64,000 nt of DNA from an uncultured Selenomonadales bacterium (GTDB taxonomy: Bacteria > Bacillota > Negativicutes > DSM-1736 > Dendrosporobacteraceae), in the NCBI GenBank assembly GCA_946407015.1, contig CAMJML010000007.1, positions 1 to 64,000 on the forward strand, in the 5' to 3' direction. The notes below the pieces were generated by a model, which was not told the DNA's origin, ran no database searches, and saw only the letters and a list, made by a program, of their open reading frames with translations. Positions 8,059 through 16,454 of the stretch are shown piece by piece; positions within the stretch are counted from its first letter, which is position 1; every line of letters begins with the position of its first letter. Made by a program: the position numbers and the translations under genes.

Positions 8059-9690
8059 ATTAGCAATCATACGAAAAAAAACTCAACCGGTGATTCCTTT
8101 TTGAAAGGGACGTTCATTTTAGCCATCGCCGGTATTGTTGTGAAGGTTATTGGTTCTTTAAACTGGATTTTTGTATCCAGGGTTTTAGGCGGTGAAGGAA
8201 TCGGGCTCTATCAAATGGCCTTTCCGATCTACCTCTTGGCTTTGAGTGTTTCTTCAGCCGGGATTCCTGTGGCCATTTCCATTATTACTGCTGAAAAACT
8301 GGCTTTAAACGATTTGTTCGGTGCACGCAGGGTTTTTCGTATTTCTTTAACCCTGCTGACCATTACCGGGGTTTTATTTAGTTTGCTGACTTATTTTGGT
8401 GCTGGAATACTGGTAGAATACAAGTTTATCCGTGATCCAAGAGCCTATTATTCTGTGGCCGCACTGGCTCCAGCTATCTTTTTTGTAACCATTTTATCCA
8501 GCTATCGCGGATATTTGCAAGGCTGGCAAAGAATGACGCCAACAGCCGTTTCCCAGATTATTGAGCAAATTTTCCGGGTTATTACCATGATTGTTTTTGC
8601 CAACCTGCTATTGCCAAAAGGGTTGGAATTTGCTGCAGCCGGTGCCAGCCTGGGGGCTTTTGCCGGTGCCGTAGCCGGACTCGCAGTGCTGATTTACTAT
8701 TATTGGCGGTTGGAAGCTGATTTGAAGCAGCAGTATGGTTCTCTGACCCCACCCGCGAATCTTGAAGCCAGCAGCGTGATTATCAAACGGATTTTTAAAT
8801 TGGCCTTGCCTGTTTCGGCCTCCAGTATTATGCTGCCCATTGTATCGAATTTAGATTTACTCATCGTCCCCGCCAGGCTGGAAGTAGCCGGATATACTGT
8901 TGAGCAGGCTACCGAGTTGTTTGGTTATTTGACCGGTATGGCTGTGCCCCTTATTAATCTGGCCACCATCTTGACGGCTTCGCTGGCTACCAGTCTGGTG
9001 CCCGCTATTTCAGAAGCTCAGGCGTTAGGCGATCGCCTGAAAGTTTTTCAACGTACCGCGTCCGCGATGCGGATCGCTAATTTGATTACCTTTCCGGCCT
9101 TTGTGCTCATATTCCTGTTGGATGCACCCATTTCCCAATTGATTTACAATGCACCCAATGCCGGACCTGCGATTGGTGTCATGTCGACCTCGATCGTTTT
9201 ACTTGGCATTCATCAGGTTACGACCGGAGTGCTTCAGGGATTGGGTCATACGACAATACCGGTCATCAATATGGGGATTGCAGCCATTGTCAAAGTCATT
9301 CTTAATTGGGTTCTTACTGCAATGCCTCAGTTAGGGATTAAGGGCTCTGCTTGGGCGACCGTTGCGGATATCGGTGTGGCAGCCATTATGAATATGGTTT
9401 ATGTGAATCGGTTTGTCGGTTATAATATTGATCTGAAGGAAGTTCTCAAGACCGTTGTGGCTACGGTCATGATGGGGATTGTCGTGTACTATTCCTATGC
9501 CGAGATATTGCTTATCCTAAACAGTAATACGTTAGCAACAATAGGGGCCATTGCGGCTGGCGGAATCGCTTATGGGGTTGTTCTGATTATCACCGGAAGC
9601 GTTCACGAGCGGGATCTCAGCAGAATCCCCTTGATTGGCTCGCTGCTATGCCGCTTGCTGCGCCGGGTAGGCGTATTCAAAGTTAGCTGA
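8059..9690 (+). CDS. spoVB: SpoVB/MurJ-like polysaccharide flippase (stage V sporulation protein B family)
   Basis: A multi-pass membrane protein (about 12-14 hydrophobic segments) of the MATE-like MOP superfamily. SpoVB-type members are putative lipid II or polysaccharide flippases in spore cortex synthesis. Landmarks are SFLKGTFIL at the N-terminus, SRVLGGEGIGLYQMAFPIY and YRGYLQGWQRMTPTA. No ATG or GTG start fits. The family N-terminus (SFLKGTF) is only complete if translation begins upstream of TTG 8101. ATT at 8059, behind AGGTG, gives 543 residues with a normal N-terminus; TTG 8101 gives 529. The lipid kinase gene follows 29 bases downstream, suggesting an operon. Confidence 0.8.
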   Translation: MSNHTKKNSTGDSFLKGTFILAIAGIVVKVIGSLNWIFVSRVLGGEGIGLYQMAFPIYLLALSVSSAGIPVAISIITAEKLALNDLFGARRVFRISLTLLTITGVLFSLLTYFGAGILVEYKFIRDPRAYYSVAALAPAIFFVTILSSYRGYLQGWQRMTPTAVSQIIEQIFRVITMIVFANLLLPKGLEFAAAGASLGAFAGAVAGLAVLIYYYWRLEADLKQQYGSLTPPANLEASSVIIKRIFKLALPVSASSIMLPIVSNLDLLIVPARLEVAGYTVEQATELFGYLTGMAVPLINLATILTASLATSLVPAISEAQALGDRLKVFQRTASAMRIANLITFPAFVLIFLLDAPISQLIYNAPNAGPAIGVMSTSIVLLGIHQVTTGVLQGLGHTTIPVINMGIAAIVKVILNWVLTAMPQLGIKGSAWATVADIGVAAIMNMVYVNRFVGYNIDLKEVLKTVVATVMMGIVVYYSYAEILLILNSNTLATIGAIAAGGIAYGVVLIITGSVHERDLSRIPLIGSLLCRLLRRVGVFKVS

Positions 9691-9719
9691 TTATTTGGCT
9701 TGATTCTAGGAGGCGGATT

Positions 9720-10604
9720 ATGAAAAAATTTATTTTAGTTTATAATCCAGTATCTGGTGATGCTCTTTTTAAATATCAGTTGGACGATATTATTGAAAAA
9801 TTTCTTGCCAAAGATTGTGTCATTATCCCCTTTCGTACTACAAGAGACAATATTCGCTCATTGACTTACCTCTTACATACGCTTCGCCTGGAGGGGGTTA
9901 TTATATCGGGAGGAGATGGGACTGTCCATACCATTATTAATGCCATGCTAAAGGCTGGCGTTGACTTGCCGGTAGGGATTATTCCCAGTGGTACCAGCAA
10001 TGACTTTGCTTCTTATGCAGGCCTGGGGCAAGATATGGAGCGGTATATCGATACCATTGCCAGAGGCTTTACTATTCCGATTGATATTGGTCAGGTCAAT
10101 GATAAATATTTTTTAAATGTCGCCAGTGCCGGCTTATTGACATCGGTGGCGCACCGGGTGGATTCGGCTCTAAAAAACACCTTGGGAAAAATTGCCTATT
10201 ATTTAAAAGGGTTGGGCGAACTGCCTAATTTCCGTTCGTTAAAAATGAGCATCCGGGCGGATGACAGGTTTATTGAAGAGGATGTTTTTCTTTTTTTGAT
10301 TTTAAACAGCGGAACGGCGGGCAGCATATCCAATATTATTCCTGCCAAATTTGATGACGGCAGGCTCGATGTCCTGATCGTCAAGCAATGCAGCATCCCG
10401 GAGCTCATGACCTTGTTTGTCGGTTTGCTTACCAGCAAAGATCTAACCCAGCATCGGAGTGTCATTTATCTGCAGGCTCAGCATATTTACATTCAATGCA
10501 CGGAGGAAGTTGAAAGTGACGTCGACGGGGAACTGGGGCCCAAATTGCCGTTGGAGGTCCAGGCATTGCCGGGTAAATTAAAGTTATTCTACGAAAAAAC
10601 ATAG
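9720..10604 (+). CDS. YegS/DagK-family lipid kinase
   Basis: A 294-residue member of the diacylglycerol/sphingosine kinase-like family, predicted to phosphorylate a lipid such as diacylglycerol with ATP at the membrane. It has the nucleotide-binding GGDGTVHTIINAM, the PSGTSNDFA loop and a C-terminal DGELGPKLPLE segment typical of DagK/YegS. The ribosome-binding site is AGGAGG. It probably shares a transcript with the spoVB-like flippase and ends at a strong terminator. Confidence 0.88.
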   Translation: MKKFILVYNPVSGDALFKYQLDDIIEKFLAKDCVIIPFRTTRDNIRSLTYLLHTLRLEGVIISGGDGTVHTIINAMLKAGVDLPVGIIPSGTSNDFASYAGLGQDMERYIDTIARGFTIPIDIGQVNDKYFLNVASAGLLTSVAHRVDSALKNTLGKIAYYLKGLGELPNFRSLKMSIRADDRFIEEDVFLFLILNSGTAGSISNIIPAKFDDGRLDVLIVKQCSIPELMTLFVGLLTSKDLTQHRSVIYLQAQHIYIQCTEEVESDVDGELGPKLPLEVQALPGKLKLFYEKT

Positions 10605-10617
10605 CGGCACATCAAAA

Positions 10618-10657
10618 AACCAGTCTTGCAGGCACAGCGCCGTCAGACTGGTTCTTT
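10618..10657. terminator. Bidirectional terminator
   Basis: AACCAGTCT (10618-10626) pairs with AGACTGGTT (10645-10653), followed by CTTTTC on + and by TTTTTTG on -. It serves the lipid kinase on + and the DUF815 gene on -. Confidence 0.8.
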
Positions 10658-10699
10658 TCTTGATGATGCTTTGGGCTGATGAAAAGGCAAGAAACTTAT

Positions 10700-11956
10700 T
10701 TATTGCCCCAGCATATAATGGATAAATTGCTGTGCTGTACGTCCAGACCGTCCGGAATGGGAAAGTTCCCAGCGAATCGCCTCTTGTTTTAATTGAGCCG
10801 GTGATAAATCAAGCTGATTTTTCCTGGCCAGTTCTTCTATGATTTGCAGATATTCCTCTTGATTCGGTGCCAAATAAGTGATGGTAATACCAAAACGGTC
10901 GGATAAGGATATCTTTTCGTGAACACTGTCAAAGCGGTGTATTTCATCACTATCCCCATTGCGGTCGCTCCACGTTTCCTTGATCAGGTGACGGCGGTTG
11001 GAGGTCGCATAAATCAGTACATTGTCTGGCTTTGCTTCCACTCCGCCTTCGATGACGGATTTGAGGAATTTGTACTCCACTTCAAATTCTTCAAAGGAGA
11101 GATCATCCAAAAAGATAATAAATCTTTTTCCGGCACGGCGGCGTAATATCTCCATAATTTTCGGCAAATGACACATCTGCTGCTTAGTGATTTCAACCAA
11201 CCGTAAACCCCGCGAAAAATAGGTATTGGCCAAGGCCTTGACGGAAGAGGATTTTCCAGTTCCCCGGGCCCCGATGAGCAAAACGTTATTGGCTGGCTTT
11301 TTATTGATAAAGGCTTCTGTATTGGCAATGAGGGTGCTTTTTTGGTGTTCGTAACCAACAATGTCGGTTAAGGTGATAGGATCAAAATGCCTGATACCGG
11401 TAAGGCCTGATTCATCTTGCCAGCGGAAAGCCCGAAAGCTCGCCATGGGTCCGTAGCCGTAGGATGTATAATATTGCAGCAGCAGCTCCGCCATCTCATT
11501 CGGAGGGGACTGTTGGAGGACTTGACTGGGAAGTTGCATGTTTAAGCTTACTATCTCAGGATTTCTGTTTGTATCGGTTGGGATGTAGTTTTCCAGCAGG
11601 TGTTGCGGCAACAATTCTGTAAAGTCGAAATGCAGCAGATCATGAATAATTCCCATGTCATGAATGACCGCATTCATTAGGCTGGGGCCGATTTGTCCGT
11701 TGCTTTGTTCTGTTAGTTGACTGAAAGTATTTTCGTCTTGTGCGATGAGGTAGCACAGGTAATTTTTAAACAAGTTGCCGCTTAAGCCCAATGCTTCGGC
11801 TTGGGCAATTAGTTTGGCTGTATAGTCAAAAACGAATGAACGATTTGTTGGGTCATTGATAATTTGCAGCAGCTTTTGAATGATTTCATCTTGCAGTAAA
11901 TTCCGGTACACAATTAATTCGTCTAATTTGTTATTAAGGTCCTGGTATACAGTCAT
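10700..11956 (-). CDS. DUF815 AAA+ ATPase
   Basis: A 418-residue protein. The first ~200 residues are helical with no motif I recognise. The rest is an AAA+ ATPase of the DUF815 type: Walker A GARGTGKSSS, Walker B FIIFLDDLSFEE, then SNRRHLIKE and a sensor-like SLSDRFG. DUF815 proteins are widespread in Firmicutes and Proteobacteria, and their cellular role is not established. It is a single gene read toward the lipid kinase, with TATCCTCCTAG (plus-strand view) upstream of its ATG giving a clear AGGAGG site. Confidence 0.85.
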   Translation of the reverse strand: MTVYQDLNNKLDELIVYRNLLQDEIIQKLLQIINDPTNRSFVFDYTAKLIAQAEALGLSGNLFKNYLCYLIAQDENTFSQLTEQSNGQIGPSLMNAVIHDMGIIHDLLHFDFTELLPQHLLENYIPTDTNRNPEIVSLNMQLPSQVLQQSPPNEMAELLLQYYTSYGYGPMASFRAFRWQDESGLTGIRHFDPITLTDIVGYEHQKSTLIANTEAFINKKPANNVLLIGARGTGKSSSVKALANTYFSRGLRLVEITKQQMCHLPKIMEILRRRAGKRFIIFLDDLSFEEFEVEYKFLKSVIEGGVEAKPDNVLIYATSNRRHLIKETWSDRNGDSDEIHRFDSVHEKISLSDRFGITITYLAPNQEEYLQIIEELARKNQLDLSPAQLKQEAIRWELSHSGRSGRTAQQFIHYMLGQ

Positions 11957-12072
11957 GTTATCCTCCTAGGGGAATTTGTTTATTAACAGTATACCTTATT
12001 CTGGTTTGGCAAGTAACCCTCTGAGTGAATAATTCCTGGCTGAACGGCTTTAAAGGCCTGCTATATACAAAA

Positions 12073-12103
12073 AGCAGCAAGTAAGCGATGCTTACTTGCT
12101 GCT
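12073..12103 (-). terminator. Terminator for dapL
   Basis: AGCAGCAAGTAAGC (12073-12086) pairs perfectly with 12090-12103. On the minus strand it is followed by TTTTTG. Confidence 0.85.
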
Positions 12104-12108
12104 CTTGC

Positions 12109-13341
12109 CTATAGGCTGAGGCGGGTTTTAATTCTTTCTACGGCTTCTTCCGTATTTTCTCTATTACCGAAAGCTGTCAGACGGAAGTATCCTTCCCCTG
12201 AAGGACCGAAACCGGTACCAGGAGTACCTACCAGGTGGGCCTCATTCAACAGCTTGTCGAAAAAGCTCCAGGAACTCATGTTATTGGGGGTTTTCAGCCA
12301 GATATAAGGAGCGTTTATACCACCGAAGGCTTCAATACCGGCGCCGAGTAATCCATCACGAATGATTTTCGCATTCGTCATATAATAATCGACAATTGCT
12401 TTAATCTGTTGTTGCCCTTCTGGCGTATAAACAGCCGCAGCACCCTGCTGGACAATATAAGGCGTACCGTTGAACTTGGTGGTATGACGGCGATTCCACA
12501 GCTTGTTTAACGGGTAATCTTCACCATTGGCTTTTTTGCCCATGACTGTTTTTGGAACAACGGTAAAGGCACAACGGGTTCCGGTAAAGCCGGCATTTTT
12601 AGAAAATGAACGGAACTCAATCGCAACTTCTTTAGCTCCTTCAATTTCATAAATGCTGTGAGGAACATCGTCTTCCCGGATATAGGCTTCATAAGCGGCA
12701 TCATAGAGAATGACCGAGCCGTTCGCTTTGGCATAGTCAACCCATTTTTTTAATTCAGTCTTGGAAAGTGTGGTGCCTGTTGGATTATTGGGTGAGCATA
12801 AATAAATTAAATCAACCTTATGATCAGGTAAAGCCGGTGTAAATTGATTCTCCGCATTGCAAGGCAGGTAGGTTACTTTTTCGAACATACCGTCCTTGAG
12901 TTCGCCGGTACGGCCAGCCATCACATTGGTGTCCAGATAGACCGGATAGACCGGATCAGTAATGGCAACGACATTGTGAATGCCAAAGATTTCCTGAATG
13001 TTCCCGACATCGCTTTTCGAGCCATCGCTGACAAAGACTTCGTCCTCATCCAGCGAAATTCCGCGCGCAGCATAATCGGTTTCGATAATCTTATTAATCA
13101 AAAAACTGTAGCCTTGCTCAGGTCCATAACCGCGGAAGGTTTCCGCATTTGCCATTTCATCGACGGCAGTGTGCATTGCTTTAATGATAGCAGGAGGCAG
13201 TGGTTTCGTTACATCACCGATTCCTAGTCTAATGACATTTGCAGATGGATTTTCATTTTTAAATGTGGTTACTCTGCGGGCTATCTCAGCAAAAAGATAG
13301 CTTCCAGGTAATTTTAAATAATTTTCATTAATGATCGCCAT
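12109..13341 (-). CDS. dapL: LL-diaminopimelate aminotransferase
   Basis: Makes LL-diaminopimelate directly from tetrahydrodipicolinate in lysine and peptidoglycan synthesis. It is a fold-type I PLP enzyme of 410 residues with [12 protein letters not shown] near the N-terminus, CSPNNPTGT and the PLP lysine in [13 protein letters not shown]. The frame is open further upstream to 13590, but ATG 13341 gives the family start [17 protein letters not shown] and has AAAGGAGC just upstream. It is a single-gene unit. The one-step DapL route is common in Negativicutes and other anaerobic Firmicutes. Confidence 0.95.
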   Translation of the reverse strand: MAIINENYLKLPGSYLFAEIARRVTTFKNENPSANVIRLGIGDVTKPLPPAIIKAMHTAVDEMANAETFRGYGPEQGYSFLINKIIETDYAARGISLDEDEVFVSDGSKSDVGNIQEIFGIHNVVAITDPVYPVYLDTNVMAGRTGELKDGMFEKVTYLPCNAENQFTPALPDHKVDLIYLCSPNNPTGTTLSKTELKKWVDYAKANGSVILYDAAYEAYIREDDVPHSIYEIEGAKEVAIEFRSFSKNAGFTGTRCAFTVVPKTVMGKKANGEDYPLNKLWNRRHTTKFNGTPYIVQQGAAAVYTPEGQQQIKAIVDYYMTNAKIIRDGLLGAGIEAFGGINAPYIWLKTPNNMSSWSFFDKLLNEAHLVGTPGTGFGPSGEGYFRLTAFGNRENTEEAVERIKTRLSL

Positions 13342-13627
13342 GGTATGCTCCTTTCCTTTTTGAAACATTAACTCATATATTATACAACGGCTCGCCAAAT
13401 AATGGTAGATAGTTGAAGGATTTTTGCTGAAAAAACCCAATTCAGACGAAAAATGCCGTTTATAGAGAATTATGTCACTATTATTACCGAAATGAGCCTG
13501 GAAATACCTCGGCTGAAAATCTTTCGGCTGTTGAGAAATACTCATATTTTTCGTAATCTTACCGGAAAGAGTGTCAATTTGAACCGGCAAGCATATATAT
13601 ATTATAAAATGAAGGGAGGCTGTGCGT

Positions 13628-14506
13628 ATGGAAGTTAACGACGAGCGTGCTCTAGTGAATAAATGTGTTCCGCAGATTGGTCCGCAAAAAATAGTGATGC
13701 GTCAGGTTATTGGCGAACGCTGCAAACAAAAAACAATCGACCTACATATGTGTGTACCAAGAAGAAAGCCAGGCATTGAACAAATTATTGATGTCTTTGT
13801 CAAACGCGTTAGAATAACTTGTGTTGATTTAATTCATGATAAAGTGGTTGTGCGCGGGCACTTTGAGGTTAAAGCCATCTATGTGGCTTGTTTGCCGTCA
13901 CAGCCAGTGCATGCGATTGAAATGCGGCGGGTGCGATTTACTGCCGATGTTCCCATTTATGGGGCACGTCGCGGCATGGACGCGGATGCCAGTGTCATTG
14001 TTGAATATGTTGATTATGATTGCGAAGATAAATGGCGTCTTTACAAAAATAATTATCATTACAATCATAAGAAGCATCATTATGATGATTGTGACGATGG
14101 CTGCAAGCCCCATTATCATCATGATGATTGTGATGATGACTGCAAACCCCATTATCACCACGATCACGATTATTGTGACGACGACTGCAAGCCTCATCAT
14201 CACCACGACCATTGCGATGATAAGTGCAAACCGCATTATCATCATCATGATGATTGTGACGATAGCTGCAAACCCCATTATCACCATGATCACGATTATT
14301 GCGACGACGGCTGCAAGCCGCACCATCACCACGATCACTGTGATGATGATTGCAAGCCTCACCATCATGGGCATCATCATTGCTGCGCCCGGGAATTTGA
14401 TGTATCGATTGTTCTCGGGATTACAGCCAAGGTCATGGCAGATCGGGAGGTCATTATCAATCATCAATTCCCAACCCCGACCCTTCCTTTAAAACCAAAA
14501 GGTTAA
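13628..14506 (+). CDS. SPOCS/DUF3794-like protein with His-Asp-Cys-rich insertion
   Basis: A 292-residue protein. Residues ~12-133 resemble the SPOCS (DUF3794) domain of spore coat and SipL-type proteins: a [10 protein letters not shown] strand, [24 protein letters not shown] and [10 protein letters not shown]. The final strand of such a domain, [16 protein letters not shown], appears only at residues 255-270. Between them (143-253) lies a segment almost entirely of H, D, C, Y, K and P with seven copies of C-D-D-x-C-K-P-H (second Cys at 159, 172, 187, 200, 214, 229, 242). A metal-binding spore-surface role is inferred. ATG 13628 sits 8 bases after GGGAGG; the GTG at 13622 is too close. It has its own terminator. 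Confidence 0.75.
   Translation: MEVNDERALVNKCVPQIGPQKIVMRQVIGERCKQKTIDLHMCVPRRKPGIEQIIDVFVKRVRITCVDLIHDKVVVRGHFEVKAIYVACLPSQPVHAIEMRRVRFTADVPIYGARRGMDADASVIVEYVDYDCEDKWRLYKNNYHYNHKKHHYDDCDDGCKPHYHHDDCDDDCKPHYHHDHDYCDDDCKPHHHHDHCDDKCKPHYHHHDDCDDSCKPHYHHDHDYCDDGCKPHHHHDHCDDDCKPHHHGHHHCCAREFDVSIVLGITAKVMADREVIINHQFPTPTLPLKPKG
14081..14386 (+). repeat. Imperfect tandem repeat encoding CDDxCKPH units
   Basis: Seven units of 39-45 bp, each encoding CDDxCKPH plus a His-rich linker, lie in tandem within the SPOCS-domain gene. Synonymous differences between units show the array is not freshly duplicated. The biased sequence keeps other frames on both strands open, producing long spurious ORFs here. 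Confidence 0.85.
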
Positions 14507-14509
14507 CAG

Positions 14510-14556
14510 AAAACAAAGGCAGTCTGCTTACCAGCAGATTGCCTTTGTTTTATTTT
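14510..14556 (+). terminator. Terminator after the SPOCS-domain gene
   Basis: AAAACAAAGGCAGTCTGCT (14510-14528) pairs with 14533-14551 with one G-U pair, followed by ATTTTC. Confidence 0.85.
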
Positions 14557-14633
14557 CAGGTACTGATACGCTACAGGAATTTTCGGCTTTTTCAAGAATA
14601 TAAATGATGTTAAATCGGAAGGGAGATCAATGC

Positions 14634-16085
14634 ATGAAAAAACTCTTTTACTTTATCGTTATTATTCTCATAGGCATGTTGTATACAACGGTTGCTTTGG
14701 CCAATCCGGTAGCCGGCAAGATTATGATTGATGCACAAGATGGTTTTATTGATACAGGGGCAACCGCTTTGGTGGAGCAAGACCGGATTCTGGTGCCGGT
14801 AGCGGTGATTAAGGAGTATTTACATGACAGTCTCACTGTGGATCCGGTGAATGATCGGCTGAAATTAAGTGTAGTCTTACCTAGGTTTCGGTTGGAGACC
14901 GAACATTTAGATCGGTTTATCTATTCCGGTGTCGATGTAAGCTTTGCCGTCAAAAAAATTTCCGGTCAGCCTTATGTGGACCTAGCGGGGTTAGATAAAT
15001 TGCTAGGGTTAGCTGCTAGCTATCAGCAAGCCAATAACACCCTGCTTATACAAACAGGCAAAAGCAGTTTCTTTTCCCCCATTCAGCTCAATCAACCGCG
15101 AGCGCAGCAGGTTTTTTCCGGCAAGATCAATTTGGTGTGGGATCATGTGATGAAAGATTCGCGTAATCTTAATCAGGAAGCTAAAATACCAGGGTTGGAT
15201 ATTCTAGCGCCTACTTGGTTCGCTGTAATCAGTGAAGAGGGTGATGTTGCCAGTAAAGCCGATCTGAAATATGTACAGGATGCTCATGAAAAAGGATATA
15301 AGGTTTGGGCCTTGGTGAGCAATAGTTTTGACCGGGATTTGACCCGGGCCGTGTTAAACAACGAACGGGCAAGACGGAATGTGATCAAACAGCTGCTGGT
15401 TTATTCCAGCCTATACAATTTAGACGGGATCAATATTGATTTTGAGAATATGTATGATGAAGACCAGGAAAAGTTTACCGCCTTTATCCGGGAACTGACA
15501 AGTGCGCTGAAAGAGCAAAATGTGATGGTTTCCGTTGACATTACGATTCCTGCGCCAACACCCTATTGGTCATTGTGTTACAATCGTTCGGAATTGGGAC
15601 AAATTGTTGATTATGTTATGGTGATGACTTATGACGAGCATTGGCGGTCTAGTCCGGTGAGCGGCTCGGTCGCTTCACAAGGCTGGGTGGAAAAAGGGAT
15701 AGCGGCTACCCTAAAGTCTGTCCCTAAAGAGAAGCTCTTGATGGGGATTCCTTTTTACACGCGCGAATGGGAAGAAACAAGCGAGAATGGGCGTGTTACC
15801 GTAAAATCCCGAACGCTCTCGATGGCGCAAGCCAAGCAAGTTATTGCCGAACAGAATCTAACACCGGTATGGCTGAAAGACAAAGGTCAAAATTATGTTG
15901 AGTATAATAAGGCGGATAAGCGTTACCGGATCTGGTTAGAGGATCAAGCTTCTGTTCGTTTGAAAGCCGGGTTAGTTCAACACTATCAATTGGCAGGTGC
16001 TGCCTCCTGGCGTAAAGATTTTGAACAGCCGGAAATTTGGGAAACCCTGAATGCTATTCTCAAAAAACAAGCTGCGGGGCATTAA
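14634..16085 (+). CDS. Secreted GH18 family glycoside hydrolase with copper amine oxidase-type N-terminal domain
   Basis: A 483-residue exported protein: signal peptide (FYFIVIILIGMLYTTVALA), a domain at ~25-125 resembling the stalk domain of copper amine oxidase N-terminal proteins, then a GH18 barrel. The catalytic motif is DGINIDFEN near residue 265, with Glu as expected acid/base. VMVMTYDEHW and MGIPFYTREW match the barrel. Such GH18 proteins in spore formers often cleave peptidoglycan or chitin-like glycans (SleL/YaaH relatives); the substrate is not shown here. ATG 14634 lies 9 bases after GGGAG and starts the signal peptide, so it is preferred over ATG 14604. Confidence 0.85.
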   Translation: MKKLFYFIVIILIGMLYTTVALANPVAGKIMIDAQDGFIDTGATALVEQDRILVPVAVIKEYLHDSLTVDPVNDRLKLSVVLPRFRLETEHLDRFIYSGVDVSFAVKKISGQPYVDLAGLDKLLGLAASYQQANNTLLIQTGKSSFFSPIQLNQPRAQQVFSGKINLVWDHVMKDSRNLNQEAKIPGLDILAPTWFAVISEEGDVASKADLKYVQDAHEKGYKVWALVSNSFDRDLTRAVLNNERARRNVIKQLLVYSSLYNLDGINIDFENMYDEDQEKFTAFIRELTSALKEQNVMVSVDITIPAPTPYWSLCYNRSELGQIVDYVMVMTYDEHWRSSPVSGSVASQGWVEKGIAATLKSVPKEKLLMGIPFYTREWEETSENGRVTVKSRTLSMAQAKQVIAEQNLTPVWLKDKGQNYVEYNKADKRYRIWLEDQASVRLKAGLVQHYQLAGAASWRKDFEQPEIWETLNAILKKQAAGH

Positions 16086-16092
16086 CTGATCA

Positions 16093-16136
16093 AAAAAACC
16101 ATGTTCATTCCTCGGGAAGGGTGAACATGGTTTTTT
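16093..16136 (+). terminator. Terminator after the GH18 gene
   Basis: AAAAAACCATGTTCA (16093-16107) pairs with 16122-16136. The downstream arm ends in TTTTTT. Confidence 0.9.
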
Positions 16137-16337
16137 ACTTTCCTTGTTGAAAATTAGTTTAAATTTATAGGTTTTTAGGCAACAATAGTAATACATAGCC
16201 ACTGGCTGAAGGAAGAAATGGGCTGACAAATTTGTCTACTTCACTTATTTTTTAGGATCAAAGGGAGAAAATCTTGTGGATAACGGCTTGTTTTTAATAA
16301 TTTTGGCTTTAAAATACTAGTTTATTGTTAATTGCTG
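16137..16337. other. Intergenic region without recognised gene
   Basis: AT-rich spacer between the GH18 terminator and the rnj promoter. No ORF with a ribosome-binding site and no RNA gene was recognised. It could hold a regulatory leader or an upstream promoter, but nothing specific can be supported. Confidence 0.5.
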
Positions 16338-16366
16338 TTGTATATAAGCGTGGCATTGGATATAAT
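16338..16366 (+). promoter_or_regulatory. Candidate sigma-A promoter of rnj
   Basis: TTGTAT (16338-16343), a 17-bp spacer and TATAAT (16361-16366), about 90 bases upstream of the rnj start. Confidence 0.55.
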
Positions 16367-16454
16367 TTAAAGCATATAATTGCGCGGCGTGATTTTATTT
16401 ACAAAAATGAGCGGCAGGAAATTATATTTGAACAACTATAAGGAGGATATCACA

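Noticed and set aside
13571-13610. Sporulation sigma-factor promoter upstream of the SPOCS gene (CATATATAT)
   Set aside because: The CATA-like -10 does not match the sigma-E or sigma-K consensus well and no -35 at the right spacing is present.
13836-14492. Long overlapping ORFs on + (13836-14492) and - (13898-14467) across the His/Asp/Cys repeat
   Set aside because: They are low-complexity Ile/Met/Thr/Val-rich shadows of the repeat, with no ribosome-binding site. The SPOCS frame has a strong one plus conserved flanking domains.
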